From Spirochaetaceae bacterium (GTDB lineage: Bacteria > Spirochaetota > Spirochaetia > Treponematales > Rectinemataceae): a stretch of 39,384 nt of DNA. Under the pieces are notes generated by a model that was not told the DNA's origin, searched no databases, and saw only the letters and a program-made list of their open reading frames with translations. The stretch covers positions 1 through 39,384 of the forward strand of contig JANXYQ010000107.1 of assembly GCA_025355995.1 (NCBI GenBank), given 5' to 3'. Positions 16,145 to 23,964 of the stretch are shown here, piece by piece. Position 1 is the stretch's first letter; every line of letters begins with the position of its first letter. The translations under genes were made by a program, and so were the position numbers.

Positions 16145-17755
16145 ATGAAGAAGCTTATCTTCGTGACGGGGGGCGTATGCTCCTCCCTTGGCAAGGGAGT
16201 GGCCGCCTCCTCGATCGGCGCTCTCATGGAAGCGCGCGGGCTCTCCGTGCGCATGGTGAAGATCGATCCCTACCTGAACGTGGACGCGGGCACGATGAGT
16301 CCCTACCAGCACGGCGAGGTCTACGTGACCGACGACGGGGCCGAGACGGACCTCGACCTGGGCAACTACGGGCGCTACACGCACTCCCCGCTCTCCAAGG
16401 TCAACTCGATCACGACGGGACAGGTCTACCAGGCCGTCATCAACAAGGAGCGCGAGGGCCGCTATCTCGGGCGCACGGTGCAGGTGATCCCGCACATCAC
16501 CGACGAGATCAAGAACCGCGTCCTCGCGCCCGGCAAGGATCCCGAGGTCGACATCACGATCGTCGAGGTCGGGGGCACGGTAGGCGACATGGAGTCGATC
16601 CCCTTCCTCGAGGCGGCGCGCCAGATCATCCACGAGATGGGCCGCCAGAACGCCATCTCGGTGCACGTGACCCTGGTCCCCGCGGTCTCGGGGGGCGAGC
16701 TCAAGACCAAGCCGACGCAGCACGCGGTCAAGGAGCTCCAGGAGAACGGGATCCAGCCCGACGCCTTGGTGATCCGCAGCGCGGAGCCGATCGACGAGGG
16801 CATGCGCCGCAAGATCGCGAGCTTCACGAACGTCGAGTTCGAGGGCGTGATCTCGGGCCACGACGCCAAGACGACCATCTACGAGCTGCCCCTGCTCTAT
16901 CACTCGCAGGGCTTCGACACATTCCTCCTCAAGAAGATGGGGATCGAGTCCAGGCACGCCGACCTCCGGGAGTGGACGGAGGTGGTCCGCAAGTACCGGG
17001 AGCCGAAGTGCCGGGTGCGGATCGGGGTCGTGGGCAAGTACATGGACCTCACCGATTCCTACAAGTCGGTCTGGGAGGCCCTCTCGCACGGCGGCATAGC
17101 CAACGACGCGGCCGTCGACACCGTGAAGATTGACTCGAGCAAGCTCGAGGCCGACGGGGCTGACATGGCGCAGATCTTCGCCGACGTCGACGGCATACTG
17201 GTGCCCGGCGGCTACGGCCAGCGCGGCTCCAGCGGCATGGTCAAGGCCGCCCGCTACGCCCGGGAGCACAAGGTGCCGTATTTCGGCATCTGCCTCGGCC
17301 TGCAGATCATGGTGATCGAGTGGTCCCGCGACGTCCTCAAGTGGGACGACGCCGATTCCACGGAGTTCTCGCCCGACAGCGCCCACGGGGTCGTGAGCCT
17401 CCTCGAGGACCAGGTGGACGTGAAGAGCTACGGCGGCACCCAGCGCCTCGGCAAGAGCGAGAGCATGCTCAAGAAGGGCACGCTCATCCACAAGATCTAC
17501 GGGGCGGATTCCATCTGGGAGCGTCACAGGCATAGGTACGAGGTATCCAACGCCTTCAGGCCCGACCTCGAGAGGACCGGCCTCCTGGTGACCGCGCTGA
17601 CTCCCGACGGCAGCCTGGTCGAGGCGGTCGAGTGGCCAGACCATCCCTGGGGCCTCGGCGTGCAGTGCCACCCCGAGTTCAAGTCGCGGCCGGTGCAGCC
17701 GGCGCCCCTGTTCAAGAGTTTTATCGGGGCTTGCGTCAAGAATGCCAAAAGCTAG
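16145..17755 (+). CDS. pyrG: CTP synthase
   Basis: 536 residues, the normal length. It makes CTP from UTP, ATP and glutamine in the cytoplasm. Seen: the synthetase domain start KLIFVTGGVCSSLGKG, the UTP/CTP site block PYLNVDAGTMSPYQHGEV, and in the C-terminal glutamine amidotransferase domain the nucleophile Cys in FGICLGLQIMVIEW and the His-Glu pair of GVQCHPEFKSRP. The start ATG is supported by the exact family N-terminus and by the promoter directly in front. The last 14 bases overlap lptC, so CTP synthesis is tied to the lipid-export genes; CTP is also the precursor for CDP-diacylglycerol and CMP-Kdo. Confidence 0.98.
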   Translation: MKKLIFVTGGVCSSLGKGVAASSIGALMEARGLSVRMVKIDPYLNVDAGTMSPYQHGEVYVTDDGAETDLDLGNYGRYTHSPLSKVNSITTGQVYQAVINKEREGRYLGRTVQVIPHITDEIKNRVLAPGKDPEVDITIVEVGGTVGDMESIPFLEAARQIIHEMGRQNAISVHVTLVPAVSGGELKTKPTQHAVKELQENGIQPDALVIRSAEPIDEGMRRKIASFTNVEFEGVISGHDAKTTIYELPLLYHSQGFDTFLLKKMGIESRHADLREWTEVVRKYREPKCRVRIGVVGKYMDLTDSYKSVWEALSHGGIANDAAVDTVKIDSSKLEADGADMAQIFADVDGILVPGGYGQRGSSGMVKAARYAREHKVPYFGICLGLQIMVIEWSRDVLKWDDADSTEFSPDSAHGVVSLLEDQVDVKSYGGTQRLGKSESMLKKGTLIHKIYGADSIWERHRHRYEVSNAFRPDLERTGLLVTALTPDGSLVEAVEWPDHPWGLGVQCHPEFKSRPVQPAPLFKSFIGACVKNAKS

Positions 17756-18314
17756 GCACTGGCGCCTCGCCGCCGCCGCGATCGCCGCGGTAGGCCTCCT
17801 CCTCGGCTGCAGCCTGGCTGGCTACACGCCGCAGGCGGCGGAAGGGCTGGAAGAGGCGCCTACGGCCGTATTCACGAACTACTCGCACACCGTGGTCGTC
17901 CGGGGCAAGCGCAACTTCGTGCTCGCGGCGGCCCGGGCCGAACTCTACGAGTCGGCCAAGAGGACGACGCTCGAGGGCGTGACCTTCTCGGAGTACGATC
18001 CCGATTCGGGCGAGCTCCTCTCGCTCGGGCAGGCCGAGAGCGCCGTCTACCACACGGACACGAAGGACGCCGAATTCTCGGGGAGCGTCCGGCTGGAATC
18101 GAAGAGGCAGGACGCCGTCCTCCAGGGCGAGTACCTGCGCTGGATAGACAAGGACAAGAGGCTCGAGGGGCGGCTGGACCGTACCGTGACCGTCAGCCGG
18201 GCCGACGGCTCCCGCGTCAGCGGGGCGGGCTTCGAGGCCGACGCCCGCAAGCGCTCCTTCGCCTTCCGCGAGAGCGTCGAGGGAAGGATCGAGTCCAAGG
18301 CCGAGGCCAAGTGA
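17742..18314 (+). CDS. lptC: LptC-like lipoprotein of the glycolipid export bridge
   Basis: 190 residues. Residues 1-24 form a lipoprotein signal with lipobox LLLGC (Cys about residue 23). The rest fits the LptC fold: repeated short beta strands such as AARAELYESAKRTTLEGVTF, AESAVYHTDTKDAEFSGSV and GEYLRWIDKDKRLEGRLD. LptC hands lipopolysaccharide or a related glycolipid from the LptBFG transporter to LptA. Proteobacterial LptC has an uncleaved membrane helix, so the lipobox form differs. The start overlaps the end of pyrG by 14 bases, and the stop overlaps the lptA GTG. Identification rests on fold pattern plus the lptA-lptB neighbours. Confidence 0.8.
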   Translation: MPKARHWRLAAAAIAAVGLLLGCSLAGYTPQAAEGLEEAPTAVFTNYSHTVVVRGKRNFVLAAARAELYESAKRTTLEGVTFSEYDPDSGELLSLGQAESAVYHTDTKDAEFSGSVRLESKRQDAVLQGEYLRWIDKDKRLEGRLDRTVTVSRADGSRVSGAGFEADARKRSFAFRESVEGRIESKAEAK

Positions 18315-18985
18315 AGCGGCTAGTCCCCGCCTTATTTCTCTGCTCGGCCCTGACCCTGGCGGCGAGCGCCGACCCCATATCCTTCCACGCGGACAGCATC
18401 CAGGCGAGCCTCGCGAAGGGAAAGGAGAGGACGATCCTCTCAGGCAAGGCGAGCGTCAAGACCGGCTCCATCTCGATCGTCGCGGACCGCATCGAGCTCT
18501 TCGGCACGGACTACATCTACCTCGATTGCTCGGGCTCGGTCTCCGTCGTCGATACCGAGCGGCAGATACGCCTCGAGGCGCCCGCCCTCTACTACGACCG
18601 GTCGATCAAGCTCGCGAGGGCCCAGGGCCCCTCGATGCTCCAGGACGACAGGAACAAGTTGGTGCTCAAGGCCGAGTGGATAGAGAGCGACGGCGAGAAC
18701 GAGATCACCATAGCCGAGGTCGCGGTTCGCATCATCAAGGACAAACTGGCCTGCCGGGCGGAGTACGCGCTCTACCGCCGGAAGGAGAACACCCTCGAGC
18801 TCACGGGGGCGCCGACCGCCTACAAGGACGGGGACAAGTACGAGGCCTCGAGGATAGTGGTCAATACCGAGACCGAGGACATCCGGCTCGAGGGAGAGGT
18901 CAAGGGAAGCGTGGTCGAAAAGGCGAAGGACGCGCCCGCCAAGGACACGCCGCCCAAGGACGCGCCGCCGGAGGCCGGGAAGTGA
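18311..18985 (+). CDS. lptA: LptA/OstA-like periplasmic protein
   Basis: 224 residues with a signal peptide (1-20, ending ASA) and an OstA-type beta-jellyroll: FHADSIQASLAKGKERTILS, then GKASVKTGSISIVADRIELF, with more such strand pairs to about residue 200. LptA forms the periplasmic bridge that carries lipopolysaccharide to the outer membrane. The C-terminal tail is a low-complexity lysine/proline/alanine repeat (KDAPAK, KDTPPK, KDAPPE). Start GTG overlaps the lptC stop; stop overlaps the lptB GTG. Well-studied treponemes lack classical lipopolysaccharide, so the cargo may be another glycolipid. Confidence 0.88.
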   Translation: MKRLVPALFLCSALTLAASADPISFHADSIQASLAKGKERTILSGKASVKTGSISIVADRIELFGTDYIYLDCSGSVSVVDTERQIRLEAPALYYDRSIKLARAQGPSMLQDDRNKLVLKAEWIESDGENEITIAEVAVRIIKDKLACRAEYALYRRKENTLELTGAPTAYKDGDKYEASRIVVNTETEDIRLEGEVKGSVVEKAKDAPAKDTPPKDAPPEAGK

Positions 18986-19713
18986 CGCCGCACACCCTGG
19001 AGGCCTCGGGCCTGCGCAAGCTCTACCAGAAGAAGGTCGCCGTGGCCGACGTCTCCTTCTCGATGACGACCGGCGAGGTCGTGGGCCTACTCGGGCCCAA
19101 CGGGGCGGGCAAGACCACCGTGTTCTATATGATCGTGGGCTTCATCTCGCCCACGGCCGGCAGGGTCTCGCTGGACCATCACGTGATCAGCGGCCTGCCG
19201 ATGTTCAGGCGCGCCCGGCTGGGCATCGCCTACCTCCCCCAAGAGCCCTCGATCTTCCGCCGCCTCTCCGTCGAGGACAACGTCCGGGCCGTGCTGGAGA
19301 CGAGGGCGGACATCTCGGAGCACCGCAAGCGGGAGTTCCTAGAGGAGCTGCTGGACGAGTTCGGCATCGCCCGCCTGCGGAAGCAGAAGGCCTACACCCT
19401 CTCCGGAGGGGAGCGCCGCCGAACGGAAATCGCTCGCGCCTTGGCCCTCGAGCCGAAATTCCTGCTCCTGGACGAACCTTTCGCCGGCATCGACCCGATC
19501 GCCGTGCACGAGATCAAGAATATCGTCAGGAAGCTCTCCGAGGCGGGGATAGGAGTCTTGATCACCGACCATAACGTGCGCGACACCTTGGATATCACGC
19601 ACCGGGCGCACATCATAAACCTCGGGAATATCGTCGTCTCGGGCGACCGGGACCAGGTCCTGGCCTCGGATATGGCGCGTAGGATCTACCTAGGGGAGGA
19701 ATTCAGAATGTAG
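18982..19713 (+). CDS. lptB: ABC transporter ATP-binding protein LptB
   Basis: 243 residues from the GTG at 18982; the open frame extends much further upstream but only through lptA in another phase. Seen: Walker A GPNGAGKT, Q-loop in LPQEPSIFRRLSV, signature LSGGERRRTEIARALA, Walker B LLLDEPFAGIDP and H-loop ITDHNVRDTLDIT. The combination LSGGERRR and FAGIDP is characteristic of LptB, the ATPase that drives extraction of lipopolysaccharide from the inner membrane with LptF and LptG, which are not in the window. Last gene of pyrG-lptC-lptA-lptB. No clear terminator follows. Confidence 0.95.
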   Translation: MTPHTLEASGLRKLYQKKVAVADVSFSMTTGEVVGLLGPNGAGKTTVFYMIVGFISPTAGRVSLDHHVISGLPMFRRARLGIAYLPQEPSIFRRLSVEDNVRAVLETRADISEHRKREFLEELLDEFGIARLRKQKAYTLSGGERRRTEIARALALEPKFLLLDEPFAGIDPIAVHEIKNIVRKLSEAGIGVLITDHNVRDTLDITHRAHIINLGNIVVSGDRDQVLASDMARRIYLGEEFRM

Positions 19714-19733
19714 GGCAAATTCGCTCGCGTATA

Positions 19734-19763
19734 TTGACGCGTTCGAGCCCTAATTGGTATAGT
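19734..19763 (+). promoter_or_regulatory. Upstream promoter before tatD
   Basis: TTGACG at 19734-19739, 18-base spacer, TATAGT at 19758-19763. Transcription would begin near 19770, about 150 bases before tatD, and would include a small hairpin (six-base-pair stem 19781-19786 with 19790-19795, loop TCG). Confidence 0.6.
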
Positions 19764-19834
19764 TCTAGCGGAAAAAGCTCCGGGAGTCGCTCCCGTCCCA
19801 CACCTCCAGCCTTCGGGTCGTCCAAATGCCCATG

Positions 19835-19863
19835 TTGACGACGCGCCGGGCCCATGTTACATT
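19835..19863 (+). promoter_or_regulatory. Second promoter before tatD
   Basis: TTGACG at 19835-19840, 17-base spacer, TACATT at 19858-19863. Predicted start near 19870, giving a leader of about 48 bases that contains a GGAAG before the tatD ATG. Confidence 0.5.
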
Positions 19864-19917
19864 TACCATGCCCCGTTCGGGATTCCACATCACCACCAGT
19901 AGCCATACGGAAGACAG

Positions 19918-20709
19918 ATGCAGTATTTCGACACTCACGCCCACATCGGGCTCATCTACGATGACCCGATCGAACAACTTTTAGTTTGCCAAGAGGCGAA
20001 GCAGGCCGGAGTCACGCGGATAATAAGCATCTGCAATAGCCTCATGGACTTCAAGCAGGTCTACGAAAACCTGAAGACGATGGAACACATCTTCCATGCG
20101 GTCGGCGTCTCCCCGTCCGAGGTCCAGAACCCCGGGAAGGAGTGGCACCGCACGATCGAGGACGCGGTCAAGATGCCCCGCGTCGTGGCGATAGGCGAGA
20201 TAGGCCTCGATTACTACCATAAATTCGGTGACCGCAAGAGCCAGATCGAGCTCTTCATAGACCAGCTCGACCTAGCCGCGAGGCTGGACTTGCCCGTCAT
20301 CGTGCACAACCGCGAGGCCGGCAAGGACGTAATAGACATCCTCAGGGATCGTCTCCCGCCCTCCGGCGGCGTCCTGCATTGCTACTCCGAGGACGCGGAG
20401 TACGCGCGGCGGGTGCTCGCCCTCGACATGAACCTCTACTTCTCCTTCGCTGGCAACCTGACCTACCGCAACGCTAGGAATCTCCACGACACCGTGGGCG
20501 TCCTCCCCCTCGACCGCATTCTAATCGAGAGCGAGGCTCCCTTCATGGTGCCCGCGGACTTCCGCGGCAAGCGCAACAAGCCCGAGTACCTGCCCTCGAC
20601 CTGCGCCTTCCTCGCCGAGATCCTCGAAATGGATCCTGAGGAAGTGTCGAAGGCGGTCTTCGAGAACGCCTGCAAGTTCTTTAAGCTGCCCGTCCCGGTC
20701 TGGAGCTGA
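19918..20709 (+). CDS. tatD: TatD-family metal-dependent hydrolase/DNase
   Basis: 263 residues of the TatD amidohydrolase-fold family. Seen: metal ligands H7 and H9 in YFDTHAHIG, the GEIGLDYYHKFGDRKSQ block, VIVHNRE (metal His), HCYSEDAEYARR and the final LIESEAPFMVP with a Glu-Ala in place of the usual ETDAP, so the conserved catalytic Asp of ETD is Glu/Ser-shifted (IESEAP). Family members are 3'-5' exonucleases or D-aminoacyl hydrolases. This variation at the last motif is worth noting: activity may be altered. ATG start has GGAAG a few bases upstream. dusB follows after 14 bases and is likely co-transcribed. Confidence 0.88.
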   Translation: MQYFDTHAHIGLIYDDPIEQLLVCQEAKQAGVTRIISICNSLMDFKQVYENLKTMEHIFHAVGVSPSEVQNPGKEWHRTIEDAVKMPRVVAIGEIGLDYYHKFGDRKSQIELFIDQLDLAARLDLPVIVHNREAGKDVIDILRDRLPPSGGVLHCYSEDAEYARRVLALDMNLYFSFAGNLTYRNARNLHDTVGVLPLDRILIESEAPFMVPADFRGKRNKPEYLPSTCAFLAEILEMDPEEVSKAVFENACKFFKLPVPVWS

Positions 20710-20723
20710 CGGCCGAATAACGC

Positions 20724-21710
20724 GTGAGCCTCTACCATCCCGTCGCCGTAGGCGGCGTCGAGCTGCCGGGCAATATCTTCCTCGCGCCCGTCGCAGGCTA
20801 CTCCGACGCGGCCTTCCGGTCGGTCTGTTTCGGGCTGGGCGCGGACCTCTGCTACACCGAGATGGTGAGCTCCGAGGCTCTGGTCCGGAACCACCCCAAG
20901 ACGGGGCTCCTCATGGACAGGGCCGAGAACGAGACGCTCTTCGCCATCCAGCTCTTCGGCGCGAGCCCCGAGACCCTCGCGGCCGCGGCGCTCGTCGCGG
21001 CCGCTCGCGGACCCGCCCTGATAGACCTCAATTGCGGCTGTCCCGTGCCCAAGATAGTCAGGTCCGGGGCGGGCTCCGCGCTCATGAAGGACCCCGCGGC
21101 CATCCGCACCATCGTGGCGGCCATGGTTAGGGCGCTGGGGCCGGGCGGCCCTCCCGTTACGGTCAAGATCCGCTCGGGCTGGGACGAGGGCAGCGTCAAT
21201 TATCGCGAGGCGGCCGACGCGGCCGTGGAGGGTGGGGCGGCGGCGGTGACGCTGCATGCGCGGACTCGGGCCCAGGGCTATGCCGGGAAGGCCGACTGGG
21301 GCCACATCGCCGACCTCGCTACCCGCCTGAGCGTGCCCGTCTTCGGCTCGGGCGACGTGTCTGCCCCCGCGGACGCCGCTCGGATGATGCGCGAGACGCT
21401 CTGCGCGGGCGTGATGATAGCGCGCGGCGCGATGGGTGATCCCTTCATTTTCCGCATGGCGAGGGCCTGCATGGAGGGACGGGAGGCCGAGCCTCCGACG
21501 CCTGCCGAGCTCGTCGGGGCCATGAGGCGGCACCTGGCCCTCTCGGCACGCTTCCTCGGCGAAAGGAGCGCCTGCATCGAGTTCCGCAAGCAGTTCTGCT
21601 CCTATACCCGCGGCGCCCGCGGCGGGGCCGAGCTGCGCGCGGCGGGCGTCAAGGCCTGCAGCGTCGAGGAGTTCTCGGCCCTCTTCGAGCTCTACTTGAG
21701 CCTGCGGTAA
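20724..21710 (+). CDS. dusB: tRNA-dihydrouridine synthase
   Basis: 328 residues of the FMN-dependent Dus family, which reduces uridines in the tRNA D-loop with NADPH. Seen: FMN-site APVAGYSDAAFRSV, TEMVSS, IQLFGASPE, the catalytic block NCGCPVPKIVRSGAGSALM with the likely proton-donor Cys106, VKIRSGWD, LHARTRAQGYAGKADW, and FGSGDVSAPADA for phosphate binding. Bacteria outside the proteobacteria usually carry the DusB subtype, hence the symbol. GTG start at 20724 without an obvious Shine-Dalgarno site, so it probably depends on tatD translation. Its last 19 bases overlap the convergent lipoprotein gene. Confidence 0.93.
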   Translation: MSLYHPVAVGGVELPGNIFLAPVAGYSDAAFRSVCFGLGADLCYTEMVSSEALVRNHPKTGLLMDRAENETLFAIQLFGASPETLAAAALVAAARGPALIDLNCGCPVPKIVRSGAGSALMKDPAAIRTIVAAMVRALGPGGPPVTVKIRSGWDEGSVNYREAADAAVEGGAAAVTLHARTRAQGYAGKADWGHIADLATRLSVPVFGSGDVSAPADAARMMRETLCAGVMIARGAMGDPFIFRMARACMEGREAEPPTPAELVGAMRRHLALSARFLGERSACIEFRKQFCSYTRGARGGAELRAAGVKACSVEEFSALFELYLSLR

Positions 21711-22942
21711 TCGACGACGCGACCCGGGAGCTCGGCCAGCCTGGCGGCGACCGCGGCCGGGTCGGGGTTCGAGGTGGCCTCGATAGCCCAGGGAGCGAGC
21801 ACGGCCGAGACGAGGGCCGGCCAGTCCTGGGGCAGGGCGGGCGGGGCGACGATGGCGGCGGCGGGCGGCGCGTGCCCCACGAGCGCCGGGAAGAAGGACG
21901 GGAATATCTCCTCGTTGACGGAGCGCAACGAGCTGAATCCCCCCGCGACGCCGAAGGAAAAATCCGTCGCGCGCGATCGCCGGGACCGCTCGAGCACGGC
22001 TCGCTGCGCCTCGGGGCCGAGGAGCCAGCGCAGGAAGGACTCGGCCTTCGCGCGGCCCTTGGCGCCGCGGAGGATGCCGGCGAAAACCGCGCCGTCCGAG
22101 ATCCTCACTCGGCCGTCCCGAGCGAACCATCGGAAGTCGAGGGCGGCGCGGCTCTCCTCCGGGGCAAGGAAGAAGGCCGAGGAGTCGAGCGAGGCGAAAA
22201 GGGCGCGGCCCTCCCTCGCGAAGCGGTAGGGCGGGGCGAAGAGGTACTTGAACTGGAAGTCGTCCTCGAGGGAGGCGGACCCGTTGGCGCGGGAGACCCA
22301 GGCGGTTATTTCGCCCAACGCGGGCTCGAGTCCCCGGGCGCTCCACGACTGGTCCTTGCCCTCCGCGAAGGAGGCCCCGCCCGACTCGAGAGCGGCTATC
22401 AGGAAGCTGCCGTCCCAGCGCGGGGAGAAGCCCATCCTCGTATAGGCGCCAAGCTCCATACGGTTGTAGGCGGCAGCGGGAGCGGACATCTCCGCCAGGG
22501 AGAGCGTGAAGCCGTCGCCGATGGCGGGCGAGTCCCGGGCGAAGGCGATCAACGGCAGGTTGAAGGAGACGGGGAGGAGGATGCGCTTGCCCCCGAGGAC
22601 GCCGGCCGCGAGGAGCTCGGGATAGAAGGATTTCCCGTTGACTCCGCCGGCCCTTAGGAGGTAATCCAAGGAGGCGAAGAGGCTCCTGGATCCAGCGCTC
22701 CCGAGGTAGCGGCCTATCGCCAGGGCGGGCGGGCCCTTCGCCGAGCGGAGGGCCTCGGGCAGGTCCGGCTTCCAGTCGACCTCGAGGCCGCCGCCGGCGG
22801 GCAAGGCGTCGAAGAGCTCTACGGCGATGGCGAGCTCGGGGACGTCGGTCCATACGACCGCCCGGCCTCCGGAAGGATCGGCGCAGGATGAGAAGAGGGA
22901 GGCGAGCGATGCGGCGAGCAAGGCTGCCGCGATGCGGCGCAT
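21692..22942 (-). CDS. Extracellular solute-binding lipoprotein
   Basis: 416 residues from the ATG at 22942; longer upstream frames overlap the radical SAM gene and lack a signal. Residues 1-20 are a lipoprotein signal with lipobox LFSSC. The mature domain has the general layout of an ABC-type family-1 solute-binding protein: an early VVWTDVPELAIAVELFDAL strand-helix, KRILLPVSFNLPLIAFARD in the hinge region, and SFLRWLLGPEAQRAVLERS near residue 305, which resembles the 'Fl.fL.spe.Q..l' element of sugar-binding proteins. No permease or ATPase gene is nearby, so it is an orphan or serves another locus. Ligand unknown. Its start codon overlaps the start of the divergent radical SAM gene. Confidence 0.78.
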   Translation of the reverse strand: MRRIAAALLAASLASLFSSCADPSGGRAVVWTDVPELAIAVELFDALPAGGGLEVDWKPDLPEALRSAKGPPALAIGRYLGSAGSRSLFASLDYLLRAGGVNGKSFYPELLAAGVLGGKRILLPVSFNLPLIAFARDSPAIGDGFTLSLAEMSAPAAAYNRMELGAYTRMGFSPRWDGSFLIAALESGGASFAEGKDQSWSARGLEPALGEITAWVSRANGSASLEDDFQFKYLFAPPYRFAREGRALFASLDSSAFFLAPEESRAALDFRWFARDGRVRISDGAVFAGILRGAKGRAKAESFLRWLLGPEAQRAVLERSRRSRATDFSFGVAGGFSSLRSVNEEIFPSFFPALVGHAPPAAAIVAPPALPQDWPALVSAVLAPWAIEATSNPDPAAVAARLAELPGRVVDYRRLK

Positions 22943-23954
22943 GATGGACGACGATAATCCGGTCGGGGCCGAAGCGCAAGCCTCGGGCGCGCCGCCTAGG
23001 CCGCGGATCAACCGCCATGCCGACGCGCTGAAGGCCCGCCACGGCGACCGCGTCTGGCGGATCGGCCTGGACGGCGGCTTTTCCTGCCCCAACAGGGCGG
23101 GAGGGCGAGGCAGGGGAGGCTGCAGCTACTGCGCCCCCGGCGCCGCCAAGGCTATCTACCTCCCGGCGGGAAGGCCCTCTATCGAGGCCCAGGTCGAGTC
23201 GGGCATCGACTTCCTCGAGCGGCGCTACGGCTCCCTCCTCTATTTCCCATATTTCCAGGCCTTCAGCTCGACCTTCGCGCCCATTCCGCTCCTTCGCGGA
23301 CGCTACGACGAGGCCCTGCGCGCCGTGCGCGCGCGCGGAGGCCTCCGCGGCCTCGTCGTGTCCACCCGGCCCGACTGCGTCGACGGGGAGAAGGCGGCAC
23401 TGCTGGCGGAGTACTCGCGCTCCGGCCTGGAGGTCTGGGTGGAGCTGGGGCTGCAGAGCTCGCAGGACCGCACGCTGACGAGGATCCGCCGCGGCCACGA
23501 CTATGCGGCCTTCGTGCGCGCCCGGGAGACGCTCGGGGAAGCAGGCCTGAGGACGGCCGTCCACCTCATCCTCGGCCTGCCCGGGGAGACCAGGGCGGAC
23601 ATGCTCGAGACTGTTTCGCGCATCGCGTCGCTCGGGGTCGAGGGAGTCAAATTCCACGATCTTCTCGTTCCCCGGGCCAGCGCCCTCGCCTCCGAGTACC
23701 TGGCCGGGGAGCTCTCGCTGATGCACGCCTCCAGGCTCCCCGGGCTGCTGGCGGACTGCATCGAGCTGCTCGATCCGGCCTGCGAGGTGATTCGGCTCCA
23801 GTCCGACGCCCCGGCCTCGGAGCTCCTCGCCCCTCGGGGGCGGTCCGACAAGACCGTGCTCTACCTCGCGGTCGAGGCGCTCCTGGCCGCCCGCGGCACG
23901 AGGCAGGGCTCCTTTCGCGGCGACGGTGGCGGATCGCCTCGAGATGGGTTATAA
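22932..23954 (+). CDS. YhcC/TIGR01212-type radical SAM protein
   Basis: About 340 residues. The core pattern WRIGLDGGFSCPNRAGG followed by GGCSYC gives the C-x12-C-x2-C iron-sulfur arrangement of the YhcC (TIGR01212) family; further family blocks are FQAFSSTFAP, VVSTRPDCVD, WVELGLQSSQDRTL, RRGHDYAAF, HLILGLPGETRADML and GVKFHDLLV. The biochemical role of this family was long unassigned. Start chosen at ATG 22932 because AAGG lies eight bases upstream; ATGs at 22941 and 22944 are also possible. An even earlier open frame to 22827 runs through the divergent gene's signal peptide and is unlikely. The stop codon lies inside the TATAAT of the next gene. Confidence 0.87.
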   Translation: MRRMMDDDNPVGAEAQASGAPPRPRINRHADALKARHGDRVWRIGLDGGFSCPNRAGGRGRGGCSYCAPGAAKAIYLPAGRPSIEAQVESGIDFLERRYGSLLYFPYFQAFSSTFAPIPLLRGRYDEALRAVRARGGLRGLVVSTRPDCVDGEKAALLAEYSRSGLEVWVELGLQSSQDRTLTRIRRGHDYAAFVRARETLGEAGLRTAVHLILGLPGETRADMLETVSRIASLGVEGVKFHDLLVPRASALASEYLAGELSLMHASRLPGLLADCIELLDPACEVIRLQSDAPASELLAPRGRSDKTVLYLAVEALLAARGTRQGSFRGDGGGSPRDGL

Positions 23955-23955
23955 T
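23950..23955 (+). promoter_or_regulatory. -10 box before the 23965 gene
   Basis: Perfect TATAAT that contains the stop codon of the radical SAM gene and ends nine bases before the ATG at 23965. No good -35 hexamer is seen at 16-18 bases (TGGCGG at 17), so only the -10 element is claimed. Confidence 0.45.
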
Positions 23956-23964
23956 GCCAGACAC

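Noticed and set aside
16058-17671. A 537-codon open frame antisense to pyrG
   Set aside because: pyrG is certain by motif and length; the antisense translation is a Val/His/Asp-rich shadow without family features.
19868-19984. A 38-codon ORF overlapping the tatD start
   Set aside because: No ribosome-binding site, no recognisable peptide and its ATG precedes the predicted start of the nearer promoter. Mentioned only as a possible leader ORF.
22827-22931. Longer N-terminus for the radical SAM protein
   Set aside because: It would run through the coding start and signal peptide of the divergent lipoprotein, and family members begin close to the INRHADALK region.
20463-23726. A 1087-codon open frame on the minus strand
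   Set aside because: It is antisense to tatD, dusB and the radical SAM gene and out of phase with the real lipoprotein gene. Long spurious frames are common in GC-rich DNA, and its translation is an Arg/Pro/Gly-rich sequence with no motif.
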